Notes: generated by a model not told the origin, from the sequence alone. DNA of 64,000 bases from Lysobacterales bacterium (GCA_026005055.1 BPKI01000001.1:1116001-1180000); one strand, 5' to 3'; counted from the stretch's first letter, positions 26,677 through 42,696 are shown. Numbers and translations are program-made.

Positions 26677-28587
26677 TCAGGCCGAGGCGAGGCGACGGTC
26701 CTCGCCGGATGCGGCGAGGAGCTCGCCGAAACGTTCGAGCAGGGCGCGGCGGATGCCGGTGGCATCGAGTCCTGCCTCGGCCAAGAGCTCCTCGCGACTT
26801 GCTTGTTCGAGGAAGCGATCGGGAAGTCCGAGCTGGAGCAGAGGCATGATGAGGCCCTCGCGCGCCATCCACTCCCCGACCGCCGATCCGGCGCCGCCCG
26901 CGACGACGTTGTCTTCCAGGGTGACCAGCGCCTCGTGGCTCGTCGCGAGCTCGGCGAGCAGCGCCTCATCGAGCGGTTTGACGAAGCGCATGTTGACCAC
27001 GGTGAGATCGAGGGCCTCTCCGACCTCGAGCGCCGCCTGCAAAGGCGCGCCAAAAGCAAGCAGCGCGATCCTGCGCCCGCGCCGACGAAGCTCGGCCTTG
27101 CCGATCGGCAGGGTGGCAAGCCCCGCTTCGGGCTTGACGCCCGGTCCGCTGCCGCGGGGATAGCGCACCGCCGCCGGTCCCGGGTGGAGGAAGCCGGTGC
27201 TGAGCATCCGTCGGCACTCGGCCTCGTCGGCCGGGGCCATGATCACCATGTTCGGGACGCAGCGCAGATAACTCAGGTCGAAGGCGCCCGCGTGGGTGGG
27301 ACCATCGGGGCCGACGACGCCGGCGCGGTCGATGGCGAAGAGCACGTCGAGATTCTGGAGCGCGACGTCGTGAATGAGTTGATCGTAGGCGCGCTGCAGA
27401 AAGGTCGAATAGATCGCCACCACCGGCTTGAGCCCCTCACAGGCGAGGCCGGCGGCGAAGGTCACCGCGTGCTGTTCGGCGATGCCGACGTCGAAGTAGC
27501 GCTCCGGAAAGAGCCGGGAGAAACGCACGAGCCCCGAACCCTCGCGCATCGCCGGGGTGATCCCGACCAGGCGCGGGTCGGCCGCTGCCATATCGCACAG
27601 CCAGTCGCTGAAGACCTCGGTGTAGCTGAGGCGGGCGCTCGGCTTGCGCACCACGCCCGTGGCCGGGTCGAAGGGGCCGACTGCGTGATACTCGATCTGA
27701 TCCTTCTCCGCCGGCGGATAGCCCTTGCCCTTGACGGTGACGATGTGCAAAAGCTTGCGCCCCTTGAGGCCCTTGAGCGTTTCGAGGGTGCGCAGCAGCA
27801 GCGGCAGATCATGCCCGTCGATCGGGCCGGTGTAGTGAAAGCCCATTTCCTCGTAGAGCACGGAGGGCAGGGCCATCAGGCGCTTCCAGGACTCCTCCCA
27901 GCGCTTGAGGAATCGCCCGAAGGCGGTGGAGCGCGGGAATAGGCGCTTGCCGCGCTCGCGCAGCGTCTGGTAGCCGCGGCCGGCGAGCAGGCGCGTGTAC
28001 ATGCGGGTGATCGCGCCCACATTCTCGCTGATCGACATCCGGTTGTCGTTGAGGATCACCAACAGATCCGGCTCCGGTTCCAAGCCGCCGCCGTGATTGA
28101 GGGCCTCGAAGGCCATGCCGGCGGTCATCGCCCCATCGCCGATCACCGCCACCACCTTGCGCGCCTCGCCGCGGCGTTGCATGGCCACGGCCATCCCCAG
28201 CGCCGCCGAGATCGAGGTCGAGGAATGGCCTACACCGAAGGTGTCGTATTCGCTTTCCTCGCGCTTCGGAAAAGGCGCAAGCCCATCCTTTTTCTTGATG
28301 GTCTCGATCCGGTCGCGGCGGCCGGTGAGGATCTTGTGGGGGTAGCACTGATGCCCCACGTCCCAGACGATGAGATCGCGCGGGGTGTCGTAGAGCCAAT
28401 GGAGCGCCACCGTGAGCTCCACCACCCCAAGACCCGCGCCGAAGTGACCGCCCGATTTGGCCACCGACTCGATCAGGAACTGGCGAAGCTCGGCGGCGAG
28501 CTCAGGCAGCTCCTCGGCGGGCAAGCGCCGGAGATCGGCAGGCGAGTGAATGCGGGCAAGCCGCGGGAATCGCGAAAGATCGGCCAT
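26677..28587 (-). CDS. dxs: 1-deoxy-D-xylulose-5-phosphate synthase
   Basis: A 636-residue thiamine-diphosphate enzyme that makes the first intermediate of the MEP isoprenoid pathway from pyruvate and glyceraldehyde 3-phosphate. Visible are the catalytic His region [19 protein letters not shown], the TPP/Mg motif [18 protein letters not shown] with LNDN, and the transketolase block [17 protein letters not shown]. It heads a four-gene coupled operon. Dxs is usually next to ispA and xseB; here its partners are different. Confidence 0.97.
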   Translation of the reverse strand: MADLSRFPRLARIHSPADLRRLPAEELPELAAELRQFLIESVAKSGGHFGAGLGVVELTVALHWLYDTPRDLIVWDVGHQCYPHKILTGRRDRIETIKKKDGLAPFPKREESEYDTFGVGHSSTSISAALGMAVAMQRRGEARKVVAVIGDGAMTAGMAFEALNHGGGLEPEPDLLVILNDNRMSISENVGAITRMYTRLLAGRGYQTLRERGKRLFPRSTAFGRFLKRWEESWKRLMALPSVLYEEMGFHYTGPIDGHDLPLLLRTLETLKGLKGRKLLHIVTVKGKGYPPAEKDQIEYHAVGPFDPATGVVRKPSARLSYTEVFSDWLCDMAAADPRLVGITPAMREGSGLVRFSRLFPERYFDVGIAEQHAVTFAAGLACEGLKPVVAIYSTFLQRAYDQLIHDVALQNLDVLFAIDRAGVVGPDGPTHAGAFDLSYLRCVPNMVIMAPADEAECRRMLSTGFLHPGPAAVRYPRGSGPGVKPEAGLATLPIGKAELRRRGRRIALLAFGAPLQAALEVGEALDLTVVNMRFVKPLDEALLAELATSHEALVTLEDNVVAGGAGSAVGEWMAREGLIMPLLQLGLPDRFLEQASREELLAEAGLDATGIRRALLERFGELLAASGEDRRLASA

Positions 28588-28906
28588 GAGCGGCGATTAT
28601 CCGGCGCATTTCAGCAAAGCGGCAAGCTCGCTCTGCAAATGGCATAGGCAGGCACCGCGTTCAGCTTGAGCTCGGCAGGAACGCGGGCGGTGAACGCCGC
28701 CCCACCCGCGACCTCGGGCGCGAGGGGGCGTCCAATGGCGAGAAGCGATCAGTCGAGACGGGCGCCCCTCTCACGAGGGGGTGTCGAAACGGCGCGGGAA
28801 ACCCTTCTGCTCGAAAATGCGCCCACCTGCCGCGCGGGTCGCTCGCTCGGCGCGGCCTGCCGTGCTCCCCGGGGTGCCGACGCTTTTCGCCGCGACGGCG
28901 GGGCTC
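28588..28906. other. Gap of 319 bp without a recognisable gene
   Basis: The right side is the end of the minus-strand sialidase-like gene and the left is the 5' region of dxs, so the dxs promoter should lie here. No strong -10/-35 pair, ribosomal leader or RNA fold stands out. Confidence 0.6.
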
Positions 28907-30109
28907 TCACGGCCCGGCGAGCCGCCTGAGCTCGATCGCGCGGCGACCATCGCGCTCCACCGTCCAGGCGGCCCAGAGGCCCTCGCGGGGATGGTAGGCA
29001 AGCTCAGGGAAGCCCGCGCGCCGGCCGGCGGCTTTGGCCACGGTTTCCCGGGGTCGCTCGATTCCGCCGGGACCGTAGGCGCGAAGCTCGATGAAGCTGG
29101 CCTTACCCGCCTCGCGAAGATAGGACACCCAAAGGCGCCCGTCGGGGGCAGCGGCGAGCGCCACCCGGCCGAGCAGATCATCGCCTGCGGCGATCTCCAA
29201 AGGCGTGGCGAAAGGCGCCTCCGGCGTCGGTGCGATGGCAAGGAGCAGGCGCGGACGACCCTCGGCGGCGGTGAACCAGGCCACCGCCAAGCCCTCGCCC
29301 AAAACCGCGATGCGCGGCCCGTTGACGGGACAGGCCGCGATCTGCCAGCGATCGGGGTGAACGGTGATCGGGGCTTGCCAACGGCCTTCGCGGGTGCGGA
29401 CCAGCCGGATGTCCCGGATTTCGCCCTCCTCCCGCCCGCGGTAGACGACCACGGGGCCCTGTGGGGTGCTCAGCGCATCGGTGCTACAGCACTCGCAGAC
29501 CCGGTCATCGAGCACCTCCTCGCGCAGCAAGCGACCGCGCCGATCGAAGGCCGCATGGCGAAGCTGCATCGCCCCCTCGCCGGCTTGCTCGCCGAGCGCG
29601 CGTCCATCGAGCCATACCAGGCCGAGCGTGCCATCGGGCCAGCGCAGATGGCTTGCGAAGCCGAACTCGCTCGGAAGCCAGGGATGCGGGCTGAAAGGCG
29701 GCGCAAAGGCGCCGCCATCGGCGGCGAGCGCAATGCGGATGCCGTAGGCATAGGGCTGCTTACCGCTTCGCTCGATCCAGTGGGCGACTGTGAGGCCATC
29801 GGAGGTGATCCTCACCGCCGGCCGATCGGCCCAGTTGACGAACCAGCCGCGACCGCGCGCGACCTCGATCGCATCGCCAAGCCGCCCTTCCAAGATCGGC
29901 GCGTAGAAAAGCGCCGATTCATCGTGCCGATGTTCGAGCCAAGAGAGGATCGGCGGCCGATCGGGATCGTCGGCGGATAGGCGCGGCGCGAGCGCCTCGC
30001 CATCGGCGACCGCGATCAGCGATCCCGATGGCTGCGGGTGGCGGCTCAGCCAAGCGAGCACAAGAGCGGCGAGCAGCACCGCAAGCAGGATGAACGCACG
30101 CTTGCCCAT
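28907..30109 (-). CDS. Exported sialidase-like (BNR-type) propeller protein
   Basis: A 400-residue protein with an N-terminal membrane-spanning signal (FILLAVLLAALVLAWL) and a body of repeated beta-strand blocks ending in W/Y-rich motifs, such as LGLVWLDGRALG, LAVAWFTAAEGR and LWVSYLREAG. This is the pattern of BNR/exo-alpha-sialidase-like propellers. A CECCSTDA motif in the middle is conserved in this group and may bind metal or form disulfides. Enzymatic sialidase residues cannot be confirmed. It stands alone and diverges from the glycine-zipper gene. Confidence 0.7.
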   Translation of the reverse strand: MGKRAFILLAVLLAALVLAWLSRHPQPSGSLIAVADGEALAPRLSADDPDRPPILSWLEHRHDESALFYAPILEGRLGDAIEVARGRGWFVNWADRPAVRITSDGLTVAHWIERSGKQPYAYGIRIALAADGGAFAPPFSPHPWLPSEFGFASHLRWPDGTLGLVWLDGRALGEQAGEGAMQLRHAAFDRRGRLLREEVLDDRVCECCSTDALSTPQGPVVVYRGREEGEIRDIRLVRTREGRWQAPITVHPDRWQIAACPVNGPRIAVLGEGLAVAWFTAAEGRPRLLLAIAPTPEAPFATPLEIAAGDDLLGRVALAAAPDGRLWVSYLREAGKASFIELRAYGPGGIERPRETVAKAAGRRAGFPELAYHPREGLWAAWTVERDGRRAIELRRLAGP

Positions 30110-30191
30110 TCCTCGATGATGCCTGAACGGAATCCTCGCGCCCTCGGTTTTTTCAGAGGCGATTCATTGGGTAGGCGGCAGCATCGGAGCC

Positions 30192-30211
30192 ACGATCGCG
30201 CAGGCGATCGT
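30192..30211 (+). promoter_or_regulatory. Perfect 8-bp hairpin in the leader of the glycine-zipper gene
   Basis: ACGATCGC, GCAG and GCGATCGT form an uninterrupted stem with a tetraloop, ending 23 bp before the ATG. It could be a leader hairpin affecting translation, or a palindromic operator in the divergent promoter region. The bases after it (CTTTCG) are too short in T to make a terminator. Confidence 0.45.
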
Positions 30212-30234
30212 CTTTCGAATCAGAGGTGACTGTC

Positions 30235-30762
30235 ATGCGTATCCTGCTCAGCTCGATGTTGTCTCTCGGCATGGTTTTCTCGGCGACGGCGCTCGCCCAG
30301 CCCGCCTACGACTGGGCAAGGGTCGTTCGGGTCGAACCGGTCGTGGTCTATCAGCAGGTGCCGGTGACCGAGCGCTTTTGCGAGCGTCAACCGGTCACGG
30401 TAGTGGAACGCCGCCGCAGCGATGATCGCGCGCCTGCCATTCTCGGCGCCATCGTCGGCGGGGTGATCGGCAACCAGTTCGGCCGCGGCGACGGGCGCGA
30501 TGCCGCCACGGCGGCGGGCGCTCTGCTGGGCTATCACGCCGTGCGCGATTCACAGCGTCGGTACGATCGCGACTACGGCGGAACGCGCTACGTCGAATAC
30601 CGCGATGTCTGCCGCAACGAGACCTTCTATCGCACCGAGGAGCGCATCGTCGGCTACGACGTGACCTACCGCTACAACGGGCGGCTTTACACCACCCGCA
30701 TGGATCATCATCCCGGCGACCGGATTCGGGTGGTAGCCGACGTGAGGCCGGTACGCTACTGA
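30235..30762 (+). CDS. Exported glycine-zipper 2TM-domain protein
   Basis: A 175-residue exported protein: signal peptide ending ALAQ, then a glycine-zipper segment ILGAIVGGVIGNQFGRGDGR followed by ATAAGALLGY, and a C-terminal domain rich in Tyr/Arg (GYDVTYRYNGRLYTTRMDHH). The glycine-zipper 2TM domain occurs in SlyB/Rickettsia 17-kDa-like outer-membrane proteins. It has no lipobox cysteine. The ATG behind AGAGGTGACTGTC is chosen; a GTG three codons earlier is possible. An intrinsic terminator follows. Confidence 0.85.
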   Translation: MRILLSSMLSLGMVFSATALAQPAYDWARVVRVEPVVVYQQVPVTERFCERQPVTVVERRRSDDRAPAILGAIVGGVIGNQFGRGDGRDAATAAGALLGYHAVRDSQRRYDRDYGGTRYVEYRDVCRNETFYRTEERIVGYDVTYRYNGRLYTTRMDHHPGDRIRVVADVRPVRY

Positions 30763-30786
30763 ACGAGCCACACACGCGATCGAAGC

Positions 30787-30820
30787 AAGGGCCGCGGCAA
30801 ACCCGCGGCCCTTTGCTTTT
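30787..30820 (+). terminator. Intrinsic terminator of the glycine-zipper gene
   Basis: AAGGGCCGCGG and CCGCGGCCCTT form an 11-bp perfect stem with a five-base loop, followed by TGCTTTT. It lies 25 bp after the stop codon. Confidence 0.92.
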
Positions 30821-30886
30821 GCGAGGCGAGATGCGCGTTGCGGTCGCTCCGGGTGCAAAGGATCGCCCGTCCGAATCATCGAGGCG

Positions 30887-31213
30887 GTGAAAACGACAAC
30901 CGCGCGCATGCGCGAAAGGCGGGCGAGGCGCTCGGGCGAGGGCGCGGCATCGGCATTCCTCCTCGAGCTCGCGCGGTCATCGCTCTGGTGGCAAAAACCG
31001 GAGGAGGCGCTTTGTCGTTCGGAGCGGGTGCTTGCCCAGGTGATGGATCGCGGAAGCTAAGAAGAAATCCTCGCCTCGTAGCGCGAGTTGGGTCGGGCGC
31101 GGCTTGCTGAGGTTCTCGGCCGTGCGCTGGCGGGCCGTTCAAGTCCCGATCCTCGGCGTTTGGCACGATCGGCGGCTCGGTCCCGGCGCGAAGCCGCCCC
31201 CTGCCGAGGCGGG
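30887..31213 (+). pseudogene. Broken partner gene of an AbiEii-type nucleotidyltransferase
   Basis: From a GTG the frame reads 57 codons (MKTTTARMRERRARRSGE to LAQVMDRGS), then hits TAA (31058) and TAG (31079). In the same frame it goes on as ELGRARLAEVLGRALAGR. The neighbouring frame then gives VPILGVWHDRRLGPG and PPPAEA, which resembles the W-H-RLG-PP ending of small proteins often found just upstream of this nucleotidyltransferase type. That family memory, plus position, is the basis of the call. Two nonsense codons and a probable shift would inactivate it. Confidence 0.45.
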
Positions 31214-31871
31214 ATGTGGGCCGAGCAAGGCATCTCTCAGGCCCATCTCGGAATCCTGCCGAAGGGGAAGCGAGCACGAGGGCCCTAGCTCTCGCCGCTG
31301 ACCGATGTGGGATTTGTTCTTGACGGGGGCACCGCCATGGCCATGCGCGTGGGACATCGCGCCTCGATCGGCTTCTTCTCCGACCGACCGCCCAACGAGG
31401 CGCCATGCGAAAGCGGCGTGCCGCTCTCAAAAAATGCACGGCTCGAACAGGCGGAAGCCGAGGCTTGCGCCTGGCGGATTGCGATCGGCGGGGGCGAAAT
31501 CCGGCTGGCGCTTGCCGGCGCCATGGGCTTCGGTCGGCTGGGGAAATCCCGAACGAAGCCACGACCGGGTCGCCTCGATCGCTTCCCCGCTTGACCTCCT
31601 CGCCACCGCGCTCAAGCTGATTCTTGAGCGCGCGGAAGCCAAACACGAGCGCGATACGGTCGCACTGTTCGCCGCGGGATGGGCGCTTGCCGATGGGCTT
31701 GCCGCCGCCCGCGCCCTCTTCGGGAGCCACTTCTTGCCGGCGGAATGCCTCCGTGCGTTCGCCGATTTCGAGGATGGCGATTGGCCCTTTCTCGATGCCG
31801 GTGTGCGCGAAACGCTGATCGAAGCAGCGCGGATGGTGCGTGAGCTCCCCTTGCCGCGGACCATCCCTTGA
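31214..31871 (+). pseudogene. Broken AbiEii/AbiGii-type nucleotidyltransferase (toxin family)
   Basis: Pieces in order give a recognisable AbiEii-like protein: QAHLGILPKGKRARGP, an in-frame TAG (31286), then LSPLTDVGFVLDGGTAMAMR with the GG-T nucleotidyltransferase motif, FFSDRPPNEAP, and GAMGFGRLGKS. After a shift near 31560 it continues as SPLDLLATALKLILERAEAK, ALADGLAAARALFG and the tail AARMVRELPLPRTIP. Residues usually found before FFSDRP (DFDFF) are partly missing. Intact members are abortive-infection toxins or cargo of mobile islands. The lesions rule out an active product here. Confidence 0.75.
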
Positions 31872-31945
31872 CCGATCCCAGGGGAGCCCAAGAGCAAACG
31901 AGCTTGAAGCATCGCGGACGAAGAAGCCCGAAGGGGTATGGGCGG

Positions 31946-32875
31946 TCAATCGTCCTCGGCGAAGAATGCCTCATCGAGCTGCTTGATCTCGATGCAGCGC
32001 TCGCTTCGCACCGCCACGCCGTGCTCGATCATCAGCTCGGCGAGCCGATCCCCATCGATCAGGACGATACGGGGCGTGTTGAGATTTTCGGCATATCGCC
32101 GAGCCTCGTCCGTGAAGGCTCCGGTGGTGATGAACACGCCCTTGCGGGCTTTCTTGCCCTGAACCGCTCCGACGAAACCCTGCACTTCAGGGCGTCCCAC
32201 CTTATCGGCCCGTCGTTTCGCCTGGATATAGATTTGCTCGAAGCCGAGCGGATCATCGAAGATGACCCCATCGACGCCCTCATCGCCCGGCCCGCCGAGC
32301 GCTTTCGCCGCCGATTGCTCGCCGCCGCCGTAACCCAGCGCGAGCAGCACGCGGATCACGATGCGCTCGAAAGCGGCTGGCGTGACGGTGGACAGGCGCT
32401 CGCGCAATTCCCGGGCGAGTGCCGCTCGCAGTTCTTGGGCGGCACGCTCGATGCGCTCGCTGGGCGTGGCCTGGGCGGTGGAGGGCTGATTCGCAGGGGA
32501 CTGAACGTCTTCCGTCGTGCCGCGCGATCGCGCCAGGAAATCGCGGAAGTCTTGGTAGTGCTCACGCAGGAAAGCGACATTCACCACCGGCGGCGGGGAC
32601 TCGAGAAGTTTTTTCCCCTCCTCCGTGATCGCCGCCATTCCGCGCTGGGGCGATGCGATCAGGCCTGCCGCTTTGAGGTAGGTCACCGCCCAGCCGACAC
32701 GCCCCCGAAAGATGGGCTGACCGCTGCTCTCGTGGCGTAGTGCGAGCTGTTCGTCCGAGAGCTGGAACTGCCGGGCAAGCGCTTCGGTGAGTTGGCGCAA
32801 AGTGAGCGGGCCCGCTTGCAGAACGCGCAGGGCGGGCAACATCAGCGTCTCAAAAGAGGGAAGAGAATCGGCCAT
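31946..32875 (-). CDS. Mrr-like type IV restriction endonuclease
   Basis: A 309-residue protein: an N-terminal winged-helix Mrr_N domain (residues 1-95, with FRGRVGWAVTYLKAAGLI) and a C-terminal PD-(D/E)xK endonuclease domain (residues about 160-290). Catalytic positions fit the Mrr pattern: Glu170, Asp202 in DEGVDGVI, and QAK at 218-220. Mrr proteins cut foreign methylated DNA. It lies 63 bp after hsdR on the same strand, as is common for mrr beside hsd loci. The reading frame is complete. The ATG giving MADSLPSFETLM is used. Confidence 0.88.
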   Translation of the reverse strand: MADSLPSFETLMLPALRVLQAGPLTLRQLTEALARQFQLSDEQLALRHESSGQPIFRGRVGWAVTYLKAAGLIASPQRGMAAITEEGKKLLESPPPVVNVAFLREHYQDFRDFLARSRGTTEDVQSPANQPSTAQATPSERIERAAQELRAALARELRERLSTVTPAAFERIVIRVLLALGYGGGEQSAAKALGGPGDEGVDGVIFDDPLGFEQIYIQAKRRADKVGRPEVQGFVGAVQGKKARKGVFITTGAFTDEARRYAENLNTPRIVLIDGDRLAELMIEHGVAVRSERCIEIKQLDEAFFAEDD

Positions 32876-32938
32876 CGGCTGCCATGATGGCATTCTTCGA
32901 GAAGGGCCGGAAGCGAAGCGCGCGATCTTCGCGATCGC

Positions 32939-36076
<3,138 letters not shown>

Positions 36077-36080
<4 letters not shown>

Positions 36081-38352
36081 CCGAGATTCGCCTCCTCCGT
36101 GGTGCCAGTCACTAGGCCTTCCATTGCCTCGAAATGCTTTGGGTCTTCCGACTTGATCAACTCGAGGAGATCGGCCAAGACGGCACGCGCTTCGCCGAGC
36201 AGTGACGGATCATGCTCGGGCTCTGCAACAATGTCCCCGTGGGAATGGGTGTGTACGAATCGAGCGATACGAAGTTTCTTTGGCTCGTCGAAGTTAACGT
36301 CCTTCAGTTTCCGCCAAAGCTCTCCGCCAATCTGGGGCCGTCGGAACGCCAAGAACATTTCGAGTAGCCGCCGCGCGATGTTCGGTAAACCGTAGTTCCG
36401 CTCAAGAGCGCTCTCGCCCGCTTGGTTGGCGGCTCGGTGCACGCACGCGAACAAGTAGTGATACTCGGATTCGTACTGCTCCAGCAGCGGATCCAGCGCG
36501 CGAAGCACTGTGCACCTTGGGTTGGCCCCCTGCACTTGATCAAGCATGTAGAAACGTGCAGGACGCTGATTGACGTCCTGCTTGTGCTGTCCTTTCTGGT
36601 GACGAAACCAGTTTCGGACTTGCCGAAAGAACGCGAAGTTGTGAGTCAGCACGAACAGCTGCCCCGCGTCCTGCGTGCGATGTCTTATGAACCCGAACGC
36701 GAGATAAAGTGCATTCGCGTCCAGGCTGGATACTGGGTCATCGACAACAACGACACCGTGACGCAAGTCAAACTGACGGTCGCGGAGCGACTTCAAAAAA
36801 TAGAGAAGAGCCACCGCCGTCCGTTCGCCCTCGCTGAGCGCCTCGGCGACTTGGCCGTTACGCAGTAGCTGATACCCGGTGTCCTTGACCTGAAGATTGA
36901 GCTCATCGTGCCCGAGATACTTGCGAAGATCCTCGTTGAGTTCTTCCGCGGGCTGCCGGTGCTCAACGATCTCGCGTTCCAGGTTGGCGATTGCGGCCTC
37001 CAGACGCTGAACGTCCTGCTCTGCGGCCTGCACAGCGGAGGTCGCCTGCTGCGCAGCGTCCCTCAAGCGGATGAAGTCCTCGAGAGCCTCTGCGATCATG
37101 TTGGAAGCTAGGCGCTCACGGGCATCATTGACTCTGGTGTGGAACTCATCGCACGCCTGGTTATGCTTGCGGATCACCGCGTTCAGCTTCCTGACCGCCT
37201 CCGCGTCTACCTCCGGCGGTTGAAGCGCCGCGCTGATTTGTTCGAACGCTCGATGCTTTTTGTCCTCGAGGGCCTGGACCGCGCTATCAAGAAACTCACG
37301 AGTCGCCTTCAGGGCCTGCGTCAACCCGGCCTCCGCGGCCTCAAACTCCGCCGCGAGGTCGTCGTAAAGCTCAGCCCTTTTCGGTAGTCTGAGATCGGAC
37401 GCCGCTTCCGAAGATTTCTGGAGCTCGTCGATGAACTGGTCCAGGCTCCGCATGAATTGCTCATACTGGGCGCTGAAATGGGCATCCAGCGCCGCCAAGC
37501 GATCCTTCGGCAGCGGTTGCTCGCAGAACAGGCATCGATCGGCGTTGCGCTCGCTATGTAGCCTTAGACCTTCACGGGTCCACGCCGCGAGCGTGGCATC
37601 AGCCTTGAGAGCTTCAATCGCCGCTGAGACAATTGTGGTTCTCAGGAGCCCCGACAGCCGGGCGACGATCGCCTCGAAGTTCGGCAGAGCGTATGCGAGC
37701 TCCTGTACCTTCGGTTTCGGTGTCGCCCGCTGCTGCGCGAGCAACCGGTCCCGGTCCTCGCCGCTGAGGCGGTGAGCCTGTGCGTCGCCGCCGCCGGCCA
37801 TCTTCTGTGCGGCGCCTCGGAAATCAGTCTTGTTGTAGTTGTTGTACGGGTTCTGGCCGCTGGACCGTAGCGTATCTCTGATGACACTGGCACGGTTAAT
37901 GCAGAACTGGTCGAAGTCCCTCTCGGCTTTCTGCTGGATGGCGCGCGCGGAATCCAGCTTCGACTGGGCAGTGGTGTGCTCGCCCCTCAGACGCTCGACG
38001 TCCTTCTGCTTCTCGACGCTTTTCTCGCCCAGCACAAGAATCGGGGCCAAGTCCCCGCCTTTTGAGGGAAACACGTTCTCGGCAATAAAATCCCGATTGA
38101 ACACCCGTACTGGAACGGTCGCGGTCGAGAACTCGTCGTGCCGAACGTCCAGCCCATCCAACTCAAGCGTGACTTCACCCTCTGGCGCCGTTCGCTTCTC
38201 CAGGCAGCGCAGTATCCGGCTCAGGGTCGTCTTCCCGGTGCCGTTCCAGCCGTAGATCAAGTTGAAGCGACCAAAGGCAGGCAGGTCGGAAGGCCAAGTG
38301 AAGTCACGCAGAACCCCGGGATGTTTTAGGCGCCTGATTTTCTTAATCAAGC

Positions 38353-38356
<4 letters not shown>
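36077..38356 (-). CDS. RloC/PrrC-like ATPase, candidate anticodon nuclease
   Basis: An intact 759-residue AAA_13/ABC-type ATPase. Walker A is GWNGTGKT (36-43), the signature LSEGE (507-511), Walker [13 protein letters not shown] (535-546) and the H-loop His572. Between them is a long coiled coil carrying a CxxC (Cys275, Cys278), like the zinc hook of RloC. After the ATPase head, Arg662, Glu666 and a His cluster (702, 704, 706) match the order and rough spacing of the Arg-Glu-His nuclease triad of PrrC. PrrC sits between hsdS and hsdR in E. coli; this gene has the same place, overlapping both by four bases. RloC/PrrC cut tRNA anticodons when phage or damage disturbs the restriction enzyme. The start is GTG. 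Third codon positions are visibly AT-richer than in neighbours, suggesting transfer. Confidence 0.75.
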
Positions 38357-39727
<1,371 letters not shown>

Positions 39728-39738
<11 letters not shown>

Positions 39739-39829
39739 ACCCCAGCTCCTTCAGGTTAGCGGCAATGGCGGCATCGAGTCTCGCCGCCTCGGCCTGCTGT
39801 TCGCTAGACATGCTTTCCACCGTGCTCAT
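39728..39829 (-). pseudogene. 33-residue ORF copying the C-terminus of HsdM
   Basis: It encodes a short peptide whose core [20 protein letters not shown] matches the last residues of HsdM ([20 protein letters not shown]) encoded 1.3 kb away. It has its own ATG overlapping the fic stop by four bases and a TGA 11 bp inside hsdS. This looks like the original hsdM-hsdS junction left behind, or copied, when fic entered. It may still serve translation coupling into hsdS. Confidence 0.8.
39739..39804. repeat. Direct repeat, fic-hsdS junction copy of the hsdM 3' end
   Basis: Sixty-six bases nearly identical to 41085-41150 (58 of 66 match by eye), in the same orientation. The two copies flank the fic gene. 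Confidence 0.85.
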
Positions 39830-41005
39830 GCCGCCGCCTCCGCGTCGTCCTCGAACAGCCGCAGGTACGGCTCGAAGCGAAAGCGCCGGTTGCGGGCGTA
39901 GCCGGTTATCTCGCGCAGCAGCCCGATGCCTTCGAGCCGCGCCACGATCTGGTTGGCGCCGGCCGGGGTGAGGCCCAGCCACTCGCGCACGGTGGCCACC
40001 GTGACGATGGGGTGGTCGAACAGACGGTCCATCACGCGCTGGCCGTTGGCGGCGGCACGGCCCAGGTGCTCGGTGATTCTGGCGCGGTAGTCCTCGCGCA
40101 TGCGCAGAATCGCAGCGGCGGTCGGGTGGCCTGCTGGCTCACTTCGGCGACGCCGTCGAGGAAGAAGGCGAGCCAGCCCTCCCAGTCGCCGGCATCGCGC
40201 ACGGCCTGCAGCCGTTCGTAGTACTCGGCGCGGCGCTGCTTGAAGTAGTGCGAGAGATAGAGCACGGGCCTGGCCAGCAGCCGCTTTTCGGTCAGCAGAA
40301 AGGTGATGAGCAGGCGGCCGACGCGGCCGTTGCCGTCCAAGAAGGGGTGGATGGTCTCGAACTGGGCGTGCGCCAGGCCCACCTGCACCAGGGGCGGCAG
40401 CCCTGCGCCGTCGTGCAGGAATTTTTCGAGATCGGATAAGGCCTGCGGCACTTCCTCGGGCGGCGGTGGCACGAAGGTCGCGGTGGCCAGCGTGCAGCCG
40501 GCCGGCCGATCCAGTTCTGGCTGGTGCGCAGTTCCCCCGGTTGCAGGCGGTCGCCACGGACGCCCTGCATGAGCTGCGCATGGATCTCGCGGATCAGGCG
40601 CACCGAGACGGGAAGATCGGCCAACCGTGCCAGGCCATGGTTCATGGCCCGCACGTAGTTGGCTACCTCTTGCACGTCCTTGGGGGTGTCGGGGTCGAAA
40701 AGCTGCGCCTCGGCGGCGAGCAGGTTTTGCAGCGAGCTCTGTGTGCCCTCGATCTGGCTGGAGAGCACCGCCTCCTTGCGCACGTACATGTAGACGAAGA
40801 GATCCGGATTGGGCAGCGTGAGCACCGCGCCATCGAGCCGGCCCAGCGCGTAGTCGGCGGCGGAGAGCCGCTCGCGCAAGGCGCCGCCGAGATCGAGCGG
40901 CGGGTCGGTCGGGCGGCAACGGCGCCGGGATGAAGGCCCGGTAGCCGGCGGGCTGGCGGAGGTAGCGCCCGGCCGGCTCGCCTTGTTTTCATGTGCGTTG
41001 CTCAT
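39826..41005 (-). pseudogene. Fic-family AMPylase gene with several frameshifts
   Basis: Assembled from three frames it gives a class II Fic protein of about 390 residues. The N-terminal inhibitory motif is SSQIEG (S/TxxxE/NG) in VLSSQIEGTQSSLQN, the active motif is HPFLDGNGRVGR, and the C-terminal winged helix has TVATVREWLGLTPAGANQIV. Shifts are needed near 40975 and 40915 (the piece GRYLRQPAGYRAFIPAPLPP is out of frame with its surroundings), near 40505 and near 40138. Fic enzymes transfer AMP to proteins. With four lesions it should be inactive. It lies between hsdM and hsdS, a known place for Fic genes in type I loci. Confidence 0.88.
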
Positions 41006-41079
41006 GGCCCGCAAAGCGCCCCTTGTTAAACGTTGCGTTTATTATGAATACGAAAGGGGGCGCCTGATCAACGCCGCGT

Positions 41080-42641
<1,562 letters not shown>

Positions 42642-42667
42642 GGGGTTTTTCCGGTGTGGGACGGAAC

Positions 42668-42696
42668 GCTCTAGACCCTTTGCGGTGCGGTAACAA
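42668..42696 (-). promoter_or_regulatory. Candidate promoter of the hsd locus
   Basis: On the minus strand TTGTTA and TAGAGC are separated by exactly 17 bp, with the -10 about 27 bp before the hsdM ATG. It is the only reasonable pair seen in the gap before hsdM. Confidence 0.4.

Noticed and set aside
31305-31871. Treating the 188-codon open frame as an intact gene
   Set aside because: Its first half in that frame has no sense, while the neighbouring frame holds the GG-T nucleotidyltransferase motif, so the gene is frameshifted.
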